Positions 1-10,552 of a stretch of DNA of 64,000 nt are shown here, piece by piece (within the stretch, counting starts at the first letter, position 1; the number at the start of each line of letters is the position of its first letter). The notes under the pieces are model-generated. The model was not told the origin of the DNA and searched no databases. It was given only the letters and a program-made list of their open reading frames with translations. The stretch comes from Leucogyrophana mollusca (taxonomy: Eukaryota; Basidiomycota; Agaricomycetes; Boletales): the NCBI GenBank assembly GCA_021014945.1, contig MU266450.1, positions 17,598 to 81,597 of the forward strand, read 5' to 3'. A program made the position numbers and the translations under genes.

Positions 1-150
1 AGGTTGTCGGAAGTGGGCGTAATTGCCGACAAGAGGGAACCTAATGTGATCCGCTTGACCCCTGCGCCGTTATATAACACACTAGAAGACTGCAAAAGAG
101 CGGCCTCGTGTCTGGAGGGAGCCTTCGAATCATTGCGACCAACTAAATAG
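1..150 (+). CDS. BNA5: Kynureninase, C-terminal end (partial, cut by window edge)
   Basis: An open frame starts at base 1 and ends at the TAG at 148-150, giving the last 49 residues of a protein. The stretch around residues 15-26 (REPNVIR, then AP, then LYN) is the conserved C-terminal core of eukaryotic kynureninase, a PLP enzyme that cleaves kynurenine or 3-hydroxykynurenine to anthranilate or 3-hydroxyanthranilate plus alanine in de novo NAD synthesis. The catalytic lysine and the rest of the protein lie outside the window. The next gene, on the opposite strand with its stop only 55 bp away, is a kynurenine formamidase, the preceding step of the same pathway, which supports the call. Too little is visible to judge isoform or integrity. 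Confidence 0.85.
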   Translation, partial: RLSEVGVIADKREPNVIRLTPAPLYNTLEDCKRAASCLEGAFESLRPTK

Positions 151-205
151 CCCAATGATTGGTGAACAATTCTATGTAGAATTCATATACCTGATAAAAG
201 ACTAG

Positions 206-1163
206 CTACGCGTTTATACGATAGAAGCAGAAGGTAGTTTCGAGAATGTAATGTCCTACAATGTTAACATATGCCTCGTTCTCTTTCAGCATATCATCGT
301 GTCCCTGGTGAATCTGGTCCACATTCTTCGTGACATTCCCCGCAATCCGATCATTGCATTGCACAACCAGATGCTCATACATCACCTCGCTTTCATCGGC
401 GTCGATGTATTCGTCCGCTGTAGAATGGATAATGAGCCAGTGAATGTGATGGCTGGTCGACCTCAAGGCTGCTTTAGTGGGTGATATTTCCCCATATGAG
501 TCCCTTTGGCCGAATACTGGCTCAATAAACCATGTTCTGTAAGCTGGATGCCTGGAGAGTAGGAGATCGATATCGTATAAGCCCTCCGATGCAATAATAG
601 CTTTCGTGCTCTGGGAAAGCCAGTCGGAGGGAATAAGCTCGTCCCCTGGCATTTCGAAGAATATAGAGGCTAGAATGTGTGCACCGCAGCTGTGCCCCAT
701 GAGGAATAATTTGGTTGGATCATAGGGCAAGGGTGAACTGCGCCGCGGGCCTTCCCAGACGCGAAGAAATTCCAGGAAGCACAGGACATCCTTCGCATGT
801 TCTGGGTGATGAAGGTAGCTGTCCACCGTAGTTTCCCGAGGAGACAGTCGATAATTAGGGACAACTACCGGGAATCGAGTGAAACGGGCCAGTGCGCGGG
901 CCAAGCCGAGGTGATCATTCTTATCTTCCCTGGTTATGAAGTGGCTAAATGAGGTAACGTTATAGCCACACTAGCAAGAAGACTCACGATCGCCAAGCAC
1001 CACCATGTACAAAGCAAAGCAGCGGGGGTACAGCATCGTGGTGCTGCGCGTCCGCAGGCGTACTTGAAGTATTCTGAGGAATAAAGAGATCGAAGGACTG
1101 GGAAGGATTGGGGGCGGCGAATGATGTGTAGGGTATGTCTGAAAATTGGAGTATTTCGGTCAT
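206..1163 (-). CDS. BNA7: Kynurenine formamidase (alpha/beta hydrolase)
   Basis: Two exons, 1163-988 and 929-206, joined across a 58-nt intron (donor GTGAGT, acceptor CCAG), give 299 residues. The join restores the HGGAWRSEDK motif of the BNA7 family (oxyanion-hole HGGAW). Further on are the nucleophile elbow GHSCG and a C-terminal acid and histidine region (HSTADEYID, then HQGHDD), so the Ser-Asp-His triad appears complete. The enzyme hydrolyses N-formylkynurenine to kynurenine, between tryptophan dioxygenase and kynurenine hydroxylase. The start at 1163 is chosen because the protein begins there with a typical short N-terminus (MTEILQFSD); longer upstream frame is open but has no family match. 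It converges with the kynureninase end at 1-150. Confidence 0.88.
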
Positions 1164-1438
1164 TGTAGTGCTATGGATATCCTGAATGACATGATGGTCA
1201 GCGTGTCTTATGGGTGCATTGGAGTGAATGATGACTTTGCCTTGGCGTTGGCGTGGAGGAATAAGCATCATGAGCACAGCCACGCCGAACTGGTGGTCAA
1301 TAATTATGACGTCACTCCTTATGGGTGTCCGCTTGGCTACACGACTATAAAGCCTTTCCAATTCACGCAAATTCCCCCTCCAACTCTCTCCTGTCAGACG
1401 CTCATAAATTTTGCTAAATTTCCTTTAATTCCATTGAA

Positions 1439-1828
1439 ATGGCGTTTACTGCTTCAGACATTTGCAAGGTGCGTTCTCCGCGATGCAATACCTCCTCTGC
1501 CGTTAACTGATGCCTGTCGCAGATCATGTAAGGCTCCCGTCACACACGGCAGGAAAACTGTCGCTTACTTTAATTCTACCCAGCTTTGCCTTCATCCTCC
1601 CACCACTAGGCGTGTTCTTGGAGCGAGGATGCGGCGCCGATCTTGTGAGTGTTATACTGCGGCATCCGGCGGGTCACAAGGCTCACTTTATCATGTAGCT
1701 TATTAACATCCTCTTGACAATACTTGGTTGGCTTCCTGGCATCGTCCACGGTTTGTTATTTGCGTCCCAGTTCCCCAAAACAGTGCTAACTTGGTATTTC
1801 AGCATTGTACATCATATTGAAGTATTGA
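1439..1828 (+). CDS. PMP3: Plasma membrane proteolipid 3 (PMP3/UPF0057), five exons with a 5-nt microexon
   Basis: Exons 1439-1468, 1523-1527, 1584-1644, 1699-1750 and 1803-1828 give 57 residues that match the PMP3 family end to end, including ILPPLGVFLERGCGAD, INILLTILGWLPGI and the ending LYIILKY. PMP3 proteins are two-span hydrophobic plasma-membrane peptides that affect membrane potential and salt tolerance. The second exon is only ATCAT: it is flanked by ..GCAG and GTAAGG, and without it exons 1 and 3 are out of frame; with it the protein reads CKII then FAFILPP, as the family requires. Four introns of 52-56 nt interrupt a 174-nt coding sequence. The stop lies about 140 bp from the stop of the convergent eIF2B gene. 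Confidence 0.93.
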
Positions 1829-1969
1829 GAGTTATGACTTTGATCGGAGGGTCACAAGCCCACCCCCCATGACATTGACGACTGCTGCTCGTGATGACCT
1901 CTCGAGTTGTTGTAGAGATATCTTACGGACTCAGAATACCTCGAACCTATGATATTGTATTTGCTTATA

Positions 1970-4900
1970 CTATGGTTTACCGGAATCATTACTGCGTTTG
2001 TGATCGCCCACTTGCTCGTCCGAATCTTCCTCTTCCTCATCTTCCTCACCCTCTTCGTCATCGTCCTCATCCTCATCTTCGTCATCATCCTCGCTCTCTT
2101 CACTCTCGTGCTTGCTCTTCCCCTCAGTAGTGTTCGGAGGTAGAAGTCCTTGATCCTTCGCTATGCTGGTTGTCGCGGCGGGTGCCTCATTTGCTTCCTC
2201 GCTTTCGTCCTCATCTTCATCTTCATCCTCCTCATCTTCGTCGCTCCCTTCGCTCTCGGCTTTACCCTTGCTCCCACCACTAGTCGAGGGCGGAGGTCCG
2301 GCGCCTGTTGGTGCTGCGGCCGCGGCTGTCGCAGCCGGAGGCTCCTTCGCTTCTGCCTCTGAGTCATCACTGTCCGACTCTTCTTCACTTTCCTCCTCCA
2401 CTTCAACCTTGGCGGTAACTTTAGTTTCCTCCTCCTCCGATGATTCGTCGTCACTTTCTTGTTCGTCGAACTGTTTGATCATATGAGCGCCCACATTCCA
2501 GCATTTCTTGAAATTATCCCGAAGGCTTGTCGACTTGACATCTTCGCCCTGCGACGAGGGCATTGCGTGCCAACTGCGGATATCATCTTCCTCCACGATG
2601 TCATCCTGGTAGAGCGCCGCAAGTATTTGACCAAAGAGCGGCAGACGGTCCGACGATGCACAGTGAGCCTATAATGGGACGCAGAGGATTAGAAAAAGAA
2701 AGAAACATGCAAGATAAGCAATTCTACACACCTGGAGTACCTCGACCGTCTCCACAGCATCAACACCTCCAATCTTGTCGATGAGGCCCCCCCATCTATC
2801 TATAACGGTGGCAATTTCCTTTCTCTGAGGCACATTACCGCCTTCGACGATCTTGATCCGGTTCACGATAGCGGCCACGACGGCTTCCCGTACCCGTCTT
2901 AGTGGCACATTGCTAGCCATACGCAGAGTCTTGAGTTCCACCGCGGCGTTATCAACTGAATGGTCTTCTGCGAACGCCCGTTCGAGAGATTGCGTGACTT
3001 CATTCTGGAATTCTGTGATAGCGGCTGAGTCCGCTTGCGCTACGAGGTTGGTGGGTACGCTGAGGGGGAGGGACGTCGCAGAGGACGATGCATTGGAGAC
3101 ACCATACAGCTCATCATATTCGTCAGAATCGGATTCAGACTCGGATTCCGAAGACGTTACGGATCCTGGGTCTGATAGAACCAGGTCTAAAGCCTCGTCG
3201 CCTGTAGTAGTTACGAATGTGAGGCTGAGATCCTCAGCAAAGGTGCAGACACTCACCAATACGCATCAAGCGCTGATTGTCCGGATTTTCGAGTTCGTCA
3301 ACTTCTTCGTCGTCGTCTACAGTAGGTGGTGGCCATATGATGGCATTCGTGCCCTCGCCAAGTTTTGCGAGAGCCTCTGGGTCTTGGTCTGTTCGCGAAA
3401 GTCAGCAAAGTATTGCAACAGGAAGTTGTCCTCTCACTGGCTTCCACTTCCTCCAGCTCAGAATCTTCGTCCTCTTCTTCTCCTTCGTCCTCGTCATCGC
3501 CATCCTCTCCGTCGTCGGCCTCCGCATCTTCTCCATCCGCGCCACCCTCGTCGTTCTCGTCTTCGTCGTCTCCATCGCTCTCTTCCTGTCGCCTCTTTGA
3601 CAGCCTCTCGAAAGGTGACAGCCTCGCCTGTGGCCCCAGCGAAACGCCATCTGCAATCAAGCAGCCTTTTGCGACGCGACCACCCTCTCGGATCTGCACA
3701 TCTGCGCCAATTATACTATGCTCGATGACACAATTGGCACCGATGACTACGCCCTCAAATAGGTACGAATTGCGGATGATGCTTCCTGCGCCGATTATGC
3801 ACCGCTGACCGAGGACAGAGGCAGAAATCTGCGCGTTGTCGGCGATCTGAGATTTGGACCCGATGAGTGTATTATTTCCGATTTTGCACGTTCTGGTGTA
3901 GATTCAAGATCAGTGGAAATGGGAGAGGAGATAGGCAGCGACGATGCGCACCGAGATAGGACGACGGAGTTGTCTTTGGCAATGTACTTGTTGCCGCGGA
4001 GATGCTCATAGGAGTGCCCCCCTGGGTGGTTGTCATCAGGCACTAGGGGGAAAGTCCACCGTGACAGGATATCTTTACTGCATTTGGACGTTAGAATCAG
4101 CGAGATGCTCGCGGGAGGAGACGTGGACCCACCTAACGGAATCGTAGCTCCTTGTATCTTTGACGCGAGCAGCATACCCTTCTTTGGCGATGTAGCAGTA
4201 TATGTTCTTCATGAGCAGATCCGAAGTAAGAATGCCATGCACAAAGTCTCTTCGCAAGTCGCCATAGTCGAAATTGTCCTGAAACAACGAGGGAACCTGC
4301 ACACAAATCTCTCAGTAACAAAGCAAGGCCGCATAAGCACTTGTGCTCACTTCAACGGAGCAGACGTCGATAGAGCAGTCAATCAAGTCATTCCGAATCT
4401 CCACCTCGGGGTGCTCAGCCAGGATTTCGCGTGGAATGCTGGCGTATTTCTTGGGTGGGTACCCCGTGACGGCCTCATAGTGCAAACATTCCGACGTCTC
4501 TGCGTCCAACACGAACACAGCAGAATCTCCCCGCGATCTGGGCATTGCAAGATCAGTTCTACCCCAGCGATCAAGAAAGCCTCAAACGCACCTCGTCCGA
4601 TGCATCGCACCGCTCTCCTTGACCACCATTGTCATGATCGCGTCCTTGTTCGTCTTTCTCCTCTCCTTGTGCTGACGGACCACCTCGTCGATCCGGACAT
4701 TGCTCACAAGGTCACCGGTGACGAGGACAAAGTCGGATGTGATGATTCCGTGCGTGTAGATATCGCGCATTGCATCTCCAGGGGAAAACGTCTCCTTTGC
4801 TGTCACGATCGGCACGATCTTGAGTCCAGCGTTTGGCTTCGACCATTTCGAGTTTCTGAATAACCACGTAGCCAGGAAGCGGATGGTAAGCTGGGTAGTA

Positions 4901-5250
4901 CATATAGCGGAAAACCGAGTGCGAATGTACTCACTTGATGGCTGCTTTGACGAGGTCAGCGTGCGAGCGGCAGATAACGAATATCTCCTGCACGCCAGCA
5001 AGAGCCAAACTCTCGAATGTCCAGTCTAGCAGAGGGGCGTTACATATAGGTAGTAGGCACTATGATCAAAGGAAACAGGATCAGATTAGTACCCAAGAAA
5101 TGTTGACCGTCATCTGCTCACTCTGGGCTTGTGTGTGGTCAAGGGCTTGAAGCGCTTGTTGAAGCTGTCCGCCAAGATGACGGCTTGCAATACCTCTTCC
5201 TCCTCACCGATCAGCTTCTCTTTCGCAGACGATGAAGACTTTGGGGCCAT
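1970..5250 (-). CDS. GCD6: Translation initiation factor eIF2B subunit epsilon (GCD6)
   Basis: About nine exons on the minus strand starting at the ATG at 5250. Visible domains in order: nucleotidyltransferase-like N-terminus (VLQAVILADSFNKRFKPLT, then LLPICNAPLLDW), a left-handed beta-helix with hexapeptide repeats (ISASVLGQRCIIGAGS and following), a long acidic linker, and a C-terminal W2/MI domain with its two acidic-aromatic boxes (FGQILAALYQDD; IRSWH). This subunit carries the guanine-nucleotide exchange activity of eIF2B on eIF2 in the cytosol. Junctions checked include KPR-CLLP (donor GTGAGC) and AIK-NSKWSKP. Unusually, the W2 domain does not end the protein: about 140 residues rich in Glu, Asp and Ser follow before the stop at 1970. 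It converges with PMP3. Confidence 0.93.
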
Positions 5251-5742
5251 TGCGGTAATACGGTCAGTACTTGTCTTTGAGCCTGAGCCTGAGCCTGAAA
5301 TATCATGTGCATCATCGCGGTCGAGTCATATCCTTGTGGCTAAGCGCCTGCACACAACTTGTCATTTTACTGGCTGGGTATTCATGCGATCTATGCGGCG
5401 ACGTCTCCAAAATCATTACAAGAAGGATGCTGAATGACATTGGATACTCAATCCGACCAAGGGAAAAAAGTAGAGGGGTATATCAATGATCAGATGGATC
5501 GACATTAGGTGATAAAGACAAGGATTGGGATAGTCGTGATGAGTAGGGTCGTCAAAGAAAAGCAAGCGCGAAAACCCAGATCCAATGAGTAGCGTATTAA
5601 GAAGGCCAAAGGCATAACAGTGGATAGAAGGAATTCCAGTCGCGGCAGCGAAAGGAGCCACACACGACGTGCCGAAAAGAAACGGAGAAGCTCATGTCGT
5701 TCGTAAGAATTAAAGTGGCCTAGATCGAAACAACGACAGCGC
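5251..5742. other. Intergenic: eIF2B promoter side and 3' end of the next gene
   Basis: No coding stretch with family similarity or convincing codon use was seen. The part next to 5250 must hold the eIF2B-epsilon promoter; the part next to 5742 the 3' UTR of the Ala/Glu-rich gene. A short purine/pyrimidine alternation of GAGCCT units lies near 5279-5298. Confidence 0.5.
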
Positions 5743-6977
5743 TTAGGCAGCGGCGGCAATGACTGGAGTCGCAGCAGGTGCGGGCTCGACGGGGGTCTCC
5801 TCAGCGGCGGCCGGTGCCTCAGTGGCCTCAGCAGCAACGGGAGCGGCTTCAGTGGCAGGGTTCTCAAGAGGGGCCACCGGTGCGGGCTCGTCAATCTTGG
5901 GTGGGTGCTCGTCAACCTTTGCCGGGGTGGAAACCTCCTGCTTGGGCTTGGCCTTGAAGAACTCGCCGACACGGGATGAGAGACGACGGCCAACTTTGGC
6001 CTTCTTCTCCTTCTCCTTCTTGTCCTCCTATACAACGTATCAATAACACAGTTGTGAGCAAAATGCGATTCATGAATACCTTATCTTCCTTGGGAGCCTC
6101 TGCGGCAGGGGCAGCCTCAGGAGTAGCCTCAGTGGCGGGCTCAGCAGCTGCTTCAGCGGGCGCAGTCTCACTGTGAGGTCGTGTCAATAAAATAAAATAA
6201 AAATGCATAGGAATGTCTGAAGTGCACGAACGTTTCCTTGACAGCTTCGGCGGGAGCCTCCTCTGCCTTGGCCGGCTCAGCAGCGGCAGCCTCTTCAGGC
6301 TTTGCCTCAACGACAGCCTCTTCCTTCGCGGGCTCCTCAGTTGCAGGAGCGGCGGCAGGGGTCTGAATTACAGTGTCAGAAACAATACTGCGAAATAACA
6401 GTCAGAATGCTCACCTCCTCCTTCAATTCCTTCTTTTTCTCCTTCTTGGGGCTCTTCGGGGCCTTCACCTTCTTCTCAACTTTCGTCTTGCCATCCTTGA
6501 AAGGAGCAAGGAGCTTGGCGAGCAGACCAGGACTCTTGGGCCTGTCCTCTTTCTTGGTCTCGGCAGCGGCGTCCTATGCCAATCAAGCTTGTTGGTGACA
6601 AATTATGAACCAAGCAGTGCTGACTCACGGTCTTTGCCTCCTCCTTGGCAGGCTCGGCACCTTCGGCAGCAGGCTCAGTGGATGCCTCGGCGGCAGGCTC
6701 AGTAGCAGCAGCCTCCTTGTATTCCAGTCAGCTACAGCGGCTACATGACGAGACAACGCGTCTTTTACCTCTGGCTTGGTCTCTTCCTCCTTGGGGGCTT
6801 CCTGCATTTTCAGTGAGAAAACGCGACAAAAAGACAAAGAAAAATGATAGATACAGCAGGTGCAGGCTCTTCAGCGGCGGGCGCCTCAACGGCGGGTGCG
6901 GCTTCTGTGGGAGCGGTGGTCTCAACAGCCTTAACTTCCTCGGCGGGTGCAGCAACGGGGGTCTCAGTAGCGGACAT
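5743..6977 (-). CDS. Ala/Glu/Pro-rich low-complexity protein, many small exons
   Basis: Seven small exons separated by introns of about 50-60 nt join in frame from the ATG at 6977 to the TAA at 5743. The protein begins MSATETPVAAPAEEV and is built of imperfect Ala-Glu-Pro-Thr repeats. Two islands differ: a basic stretch in the middle (PGLLAKLLAPFKDGKTKVEKK followed by Lys-rich sequence) and a second basic stretch near the C-terminus (GRRLSSRVGEFFKAKPK). These may be amphipathic helices. No signal peptide or membrane span is seen. I know similar Ala/Glu-rich proteins from mushroom genomes only as hypothetical proteins, so no function is assigned. Clean splice sites at each join and the regular repeats argue that it is a real, probably well-expressed gene. 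Confidence 0.82.
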
Positions 6978-8877
6978 TATTGCAAAAGATGCGAATGTGA
7001 GCTGCAAGAAAAAGAACAGGTGAGCACAAAACACGGATGGCAGAGAGAGGGAGAAGGATGGAGAGTACGAACATGAAAAAGCTATAAAAATGACAAGAGA
7101 GGGAAGTGCGTGCTACGCAACCTAGGACCCGTTGGGCAGAGAGAGAAGAAAGAGAGAGAGGAAGAGATACGGTTGCCAACAAATTCCGCGTCTCTTATCC
7201 CTATTTGGCTCCGCTTTACGCGCCAAACAAAAGGACTAACCTAATTTCTGAAAAACTTCTAATATATTTGATTGCCTAAATTAGAAGGAGCCTCTCTCAC
7301 AGCGCCCACCCAAAGAGCAACGCTTGCCTGGTATCGTCTAGCAGCTGGAGCGGAGAGGTTTATCGTCGTATCTATAGCTTGGGCGTCTCTACATGGCCTG
7401 TGCGTCGACACGAGACCACACGACCGCTCAGATGGCGAAACGGTGGAGTTGCATGCAAAAGGAAACTCTGCTTACGGATCACGTTACCACATTGCGACGC
7501 TACGCTAGTGGCCCTGGGCCCATCCTCTATGTAATATAATACTATACAATATAGTATGCAGCCCCTGCCAGTCAACGCAACTACACAAAATGGCGCCTAT
7601 TGAAGCGTTCCACGTCTGCCCAGTTCTACGAGCTACACGATCCATTGCAACCACGGTGAAGACTTTCGGCGGACGGGTTTAGCAGGTCTCACAGATCAAA
7701 GAACCATTCTGGAATATTTCCAATTTGTGTTGATCACGGTTCTTCTTGTGACTTTGCAAAGAGGTCCATATCACATTCCCACGCTACCCGTTATCCCGAC
7801 AACCGACCACCGCGTCCTCCACCATGCACAACCACGTACACACTTGGGCAGTTGGAGCTTGCAGAGTTTAACCTATCAGACTATTGTAGTCCTAGCCTTC
7901 CTGCGTGCTGATAGTCGCGAGGCTTTTTACGCTGTGATATCGCCTCTGCAGCCTAGCCTGGGTCCATACGTCACCGGCCCCTCTGTGTAGGTCCGGCGAG
8001 CTTGCTGACAGTCTTACAGTTCCACTAGTGCACAATGATTACCTTCCATGCGACACCGTCCAAAGACCTTCAACGGCGAGCGTGTACTCATGTGAAGTAT
8101 GTATCCAACGAGGGCCCAGACAACAGCGCTTCGTATGTTTTCACTGAATCACTTGCAAGCGCCATCAATTTCTGTTCCCTGTAGTGTTCGAATTACATCC
8201 CATCACCTGTCCATCAGTGTTCTGTGACATATTCTATCTTCGCTCGCATTTCGCGCTTCCGCATTCTCACAGCCTGGTCACCATCTGACCATGGGCTAAT
8301 CTTGACGTTATTTTAATGCAGATTCGGCTTTCTCTGTGCTCGAGACATGATAGAATTATCGTTGGCACCTCGTTGAGCTGACAGCGCAGTGTCTGGGCTC
8401 ACCGACTGTCTCAACTCGCGCTGCTTATCTCGTGATAAGTCTCCTGACCGTTCATCTGCCACGGTCAACGTCGTTCCACGACACGACAGCTTTTCGGGAT
8501 CAGTGGGAGCCATTCGTGGCCATGGCGACATTTTTCGCCGTAGAGGCCATCATACGCCATGTGCCAATCCGACTTCGCATTTTCCCGATGTTCACAAGCC
8601 CACAAACCAGCAACGTTACAGCGGCCAGTATATACCGCAGTGACGGCCCCGGTAACATGTCGTCCTTGAAACTTTTTCTATACCTCGAAATTCAGCTCAG
8701 TTGCGACGCCCCAGCCTACCAATCCCACAAAAGCCACTCGTAAAGACGTCAATGGGGCCCATTGTCATTCCTTTGTGCTCCAAGTCCCACACGAGGCCCT
8801 ACGCAAAGCCACCTACCTAATCCACTTCGTGGGCTGGCCCCAAGGGTTTTTAGAATCGAGTTTGCACCGAAATTAAG
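6978..8877. other. 1.9-kb intergenic region without a supported gene
   Basis: Short frames occur on both strands but none shows a family motif or can be extended by convincing splices. The 6978-7260 part, rich in GA/CT tracts on the coding strand of the preceding gene, is probably its promoter and 5' UTR. An ATG at 7590 starts a 30-residue frame that ends without a match. The 8400-8877 part should include the promoter of the PalI-like gene. Confidence 0.4.
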
Positions 8878-9858
8878 ATGGCCCTCCGTGCCTTCAAACT
8901 CACGGCATCGAGAAGTCCCATTCCCAGCATGTTCAGCCCGATCGCTGCTCTGACGCCTTTTATGCTCTTCGTGGCATTCATCCTGCTATTCTTGGTATCA
9001 CTCTCGGTACCGATCATCAAGGCCATATATCTCTTCCGCTTAGCGGCACAAGAGTCCTCGGGAACGTTTGATGTCAGCGCGTCCGGGAACGTCGACTTCG
9101 GCGTCTGGGGCTACTGCCTCTCCGCGGTAGAGGTATCGTACGTGACCTATTCTTATCGCTGGATGCTAGCTATTTACATCCCCCCGAAAGTGTATTGGGG
9201 ATTGATCATAATACTGCAGCACATTGCTCCCCAATAAAGCTAGGGTTTACATTCGACTCAACGATAGCAGACGCTCTGTACGGTTCTTCCTGACCTGCTG
9301 GATGAGATTCTGACACTGCTATAGACATGCCAGCGATATAGAAAACGCGCTTTCCCGCACGCTAACTGCCGTCCTGGTGCTACATCCACTTGGTTCGCCG
9401 CGGATTTGTAACCTCGCGTATTTCATCCCCTGACATTGATCTACAGCATGCGGATTTACTTTCCTCGCACTCCTAGTTTCACTGTACACGCTCTACCGCG
9501 GGCATTCCTACACCTCGGGAACTGGTGCCCTTCCATCCCGCACCATCTCAATTTGTGCCCTCGCTACAACCCTTCTTTCCGCATTCCTCACGATACTCGT
9601 ATTCCTCATTGATGCGATCCTCGTCGACGTTGTGCGAAACAAGGTGTACTCGGACTCCGATGGCGCGCTCACGCTGACATGGGGCAACGCGGTGAGCAAG
9701 GCACGCGTTCTGGCATAGCAGATCCGGGCTAACGTCGAAGGATGCAGGTGTGGATGGCGCTGGGCGCTACGATTGCCGTGTGGATCGCACTCATGAGAGT
9801 GTGTGCAGGTGCCTGCCCATGTAATAGACGGCTGGGGTTCGGTTTCTTCCAGTCGTGA
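8878..9858 (+). CDS. PalI/Rim9 (SUR7 superfamily) four-span membrane protein
   Basis: Five exons (8878-9137, 9191-9277, 9325-9392, 9447-9691, 9748-9858) join in frame to 256 residues. The N-terminus has a long hydrophobic span (residues about 24-45), followed by an extracellular loop with GVWGYC and a later Cys (AAHCSP), then KLGFTF and the signature LVLHPLACGFTFLALL leading into span 2, and two further spans (ICALATTLLSAFLTILVFLIDA and VWMALGATIAVWIALM). This is the PalI/Rim9 layout: membrane components of the alkaline-pH sensing (Rim101/PacC) complex at the plasma membrane. The C-terminal tail is very short (ends GFGFFQS), unlike the long tail of ascomycete PalI, so it may be a truncated-tail paralogue rather than the pH sensor itself. 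Confidence 0.83.
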
Positions 9859-10144
9859 TAGCTGGCACGCTCACATTAACCTCTGATTACAGGAGGAAAT
9901 CAGATGTACAGTGAACTTCAAGGATACCTGGGACTACAGCACTATTACCCTTCAATTGCCGTACGGTCGATATAACTCAAACATTTATGTGTCTCTCTCT
10001 ATAGTATAAGCACGAAGCGTTTGCTTCTGGGACCGTGTCCCCCGCATCATGCAGTGTGCGGCGGCGACAATCTCGTCACGCTTTGCACGCAAATGTATCC
10101 CAACTCTGCTTGCCTCCTAAACTGCCTTTTCCCTTTACACCCGT

Positions 10145-10447
10145 GTGCGCAGTGTTGCGCTACACCGTCGATTTGTTGAAGTGCGCGTCGTGGACAGCGA
10201 GGACATTCATGAAGGAGACAAAGGACCAGTCAAGGCGGATTTTGCCGCGTTGGAAGAGATGAGGATAGAGGTCTGGTTTGACTCTGCAGCAATCAAGCTC
10301 TCAACAGCAGATGGCAGGAGGAACTTGAACGGCCAGGAGTTTCCTCTTACTGCGGCTGTGGTGGTTCCAGCTGCGAAAGGTTACGAGTCTAATCCGGAGC
10401 TGAGATCGATGAAGGCCTTATCCCGTGCTGTTCATACTGTACTATGA
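10145..10447 (+). CDS. Possible small gene or exon, unknown
   Basis: Between the PalI-like gene and the UNC93-like gene (9859-10552) one frame has coding-like composition: it includes RRFVEVRVVDSEDIHEGDKG and EEMRIEVWFDSAAIKL and ends at a TGA at 10445-10447. An AG acceptor precedes it (GTGCGCAG near 10153), so it may be a last exon, but no upstream exon could be joined in phase. No family is recognised. It could equally be a relic. The rest of 9859-10552 shows nothing else. Confidence 0.25.
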   Translation: MRSVALHRRFVEVRVVDSEDIHEGDKGPVKADFAALEEMRIEVWFDSAAIKLSTADGRRNLNGQEFPLTAAVVVPAAKGYESNPELRSMKALSRAVHTVL

Positions 10448-10552
10448 GTAGGTCCCAAGGTACATCCTAGGCCTCCTTCTGGTACCTTACGCCGCGATGT
10501 TGGTCATAAACAGAAGTCAATCGTGCATACGAATGGTCTCTATCGCATTCAA

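Noticed and set aside
2163..2486. Serine-rich and Arg/Lys-rich frames overlapping eIF2B-epsilon
   Set aside because: They are mirror readings of the GAA/GAT-rich acidic tail on the other strand and frames.
2853..3808. Plus-strand frames of up to 291 codons opposite eIF2B-epsilon
   Set aside because: They read through the antisense of confirmed exons and show only Ser- or Arg-rich composition.
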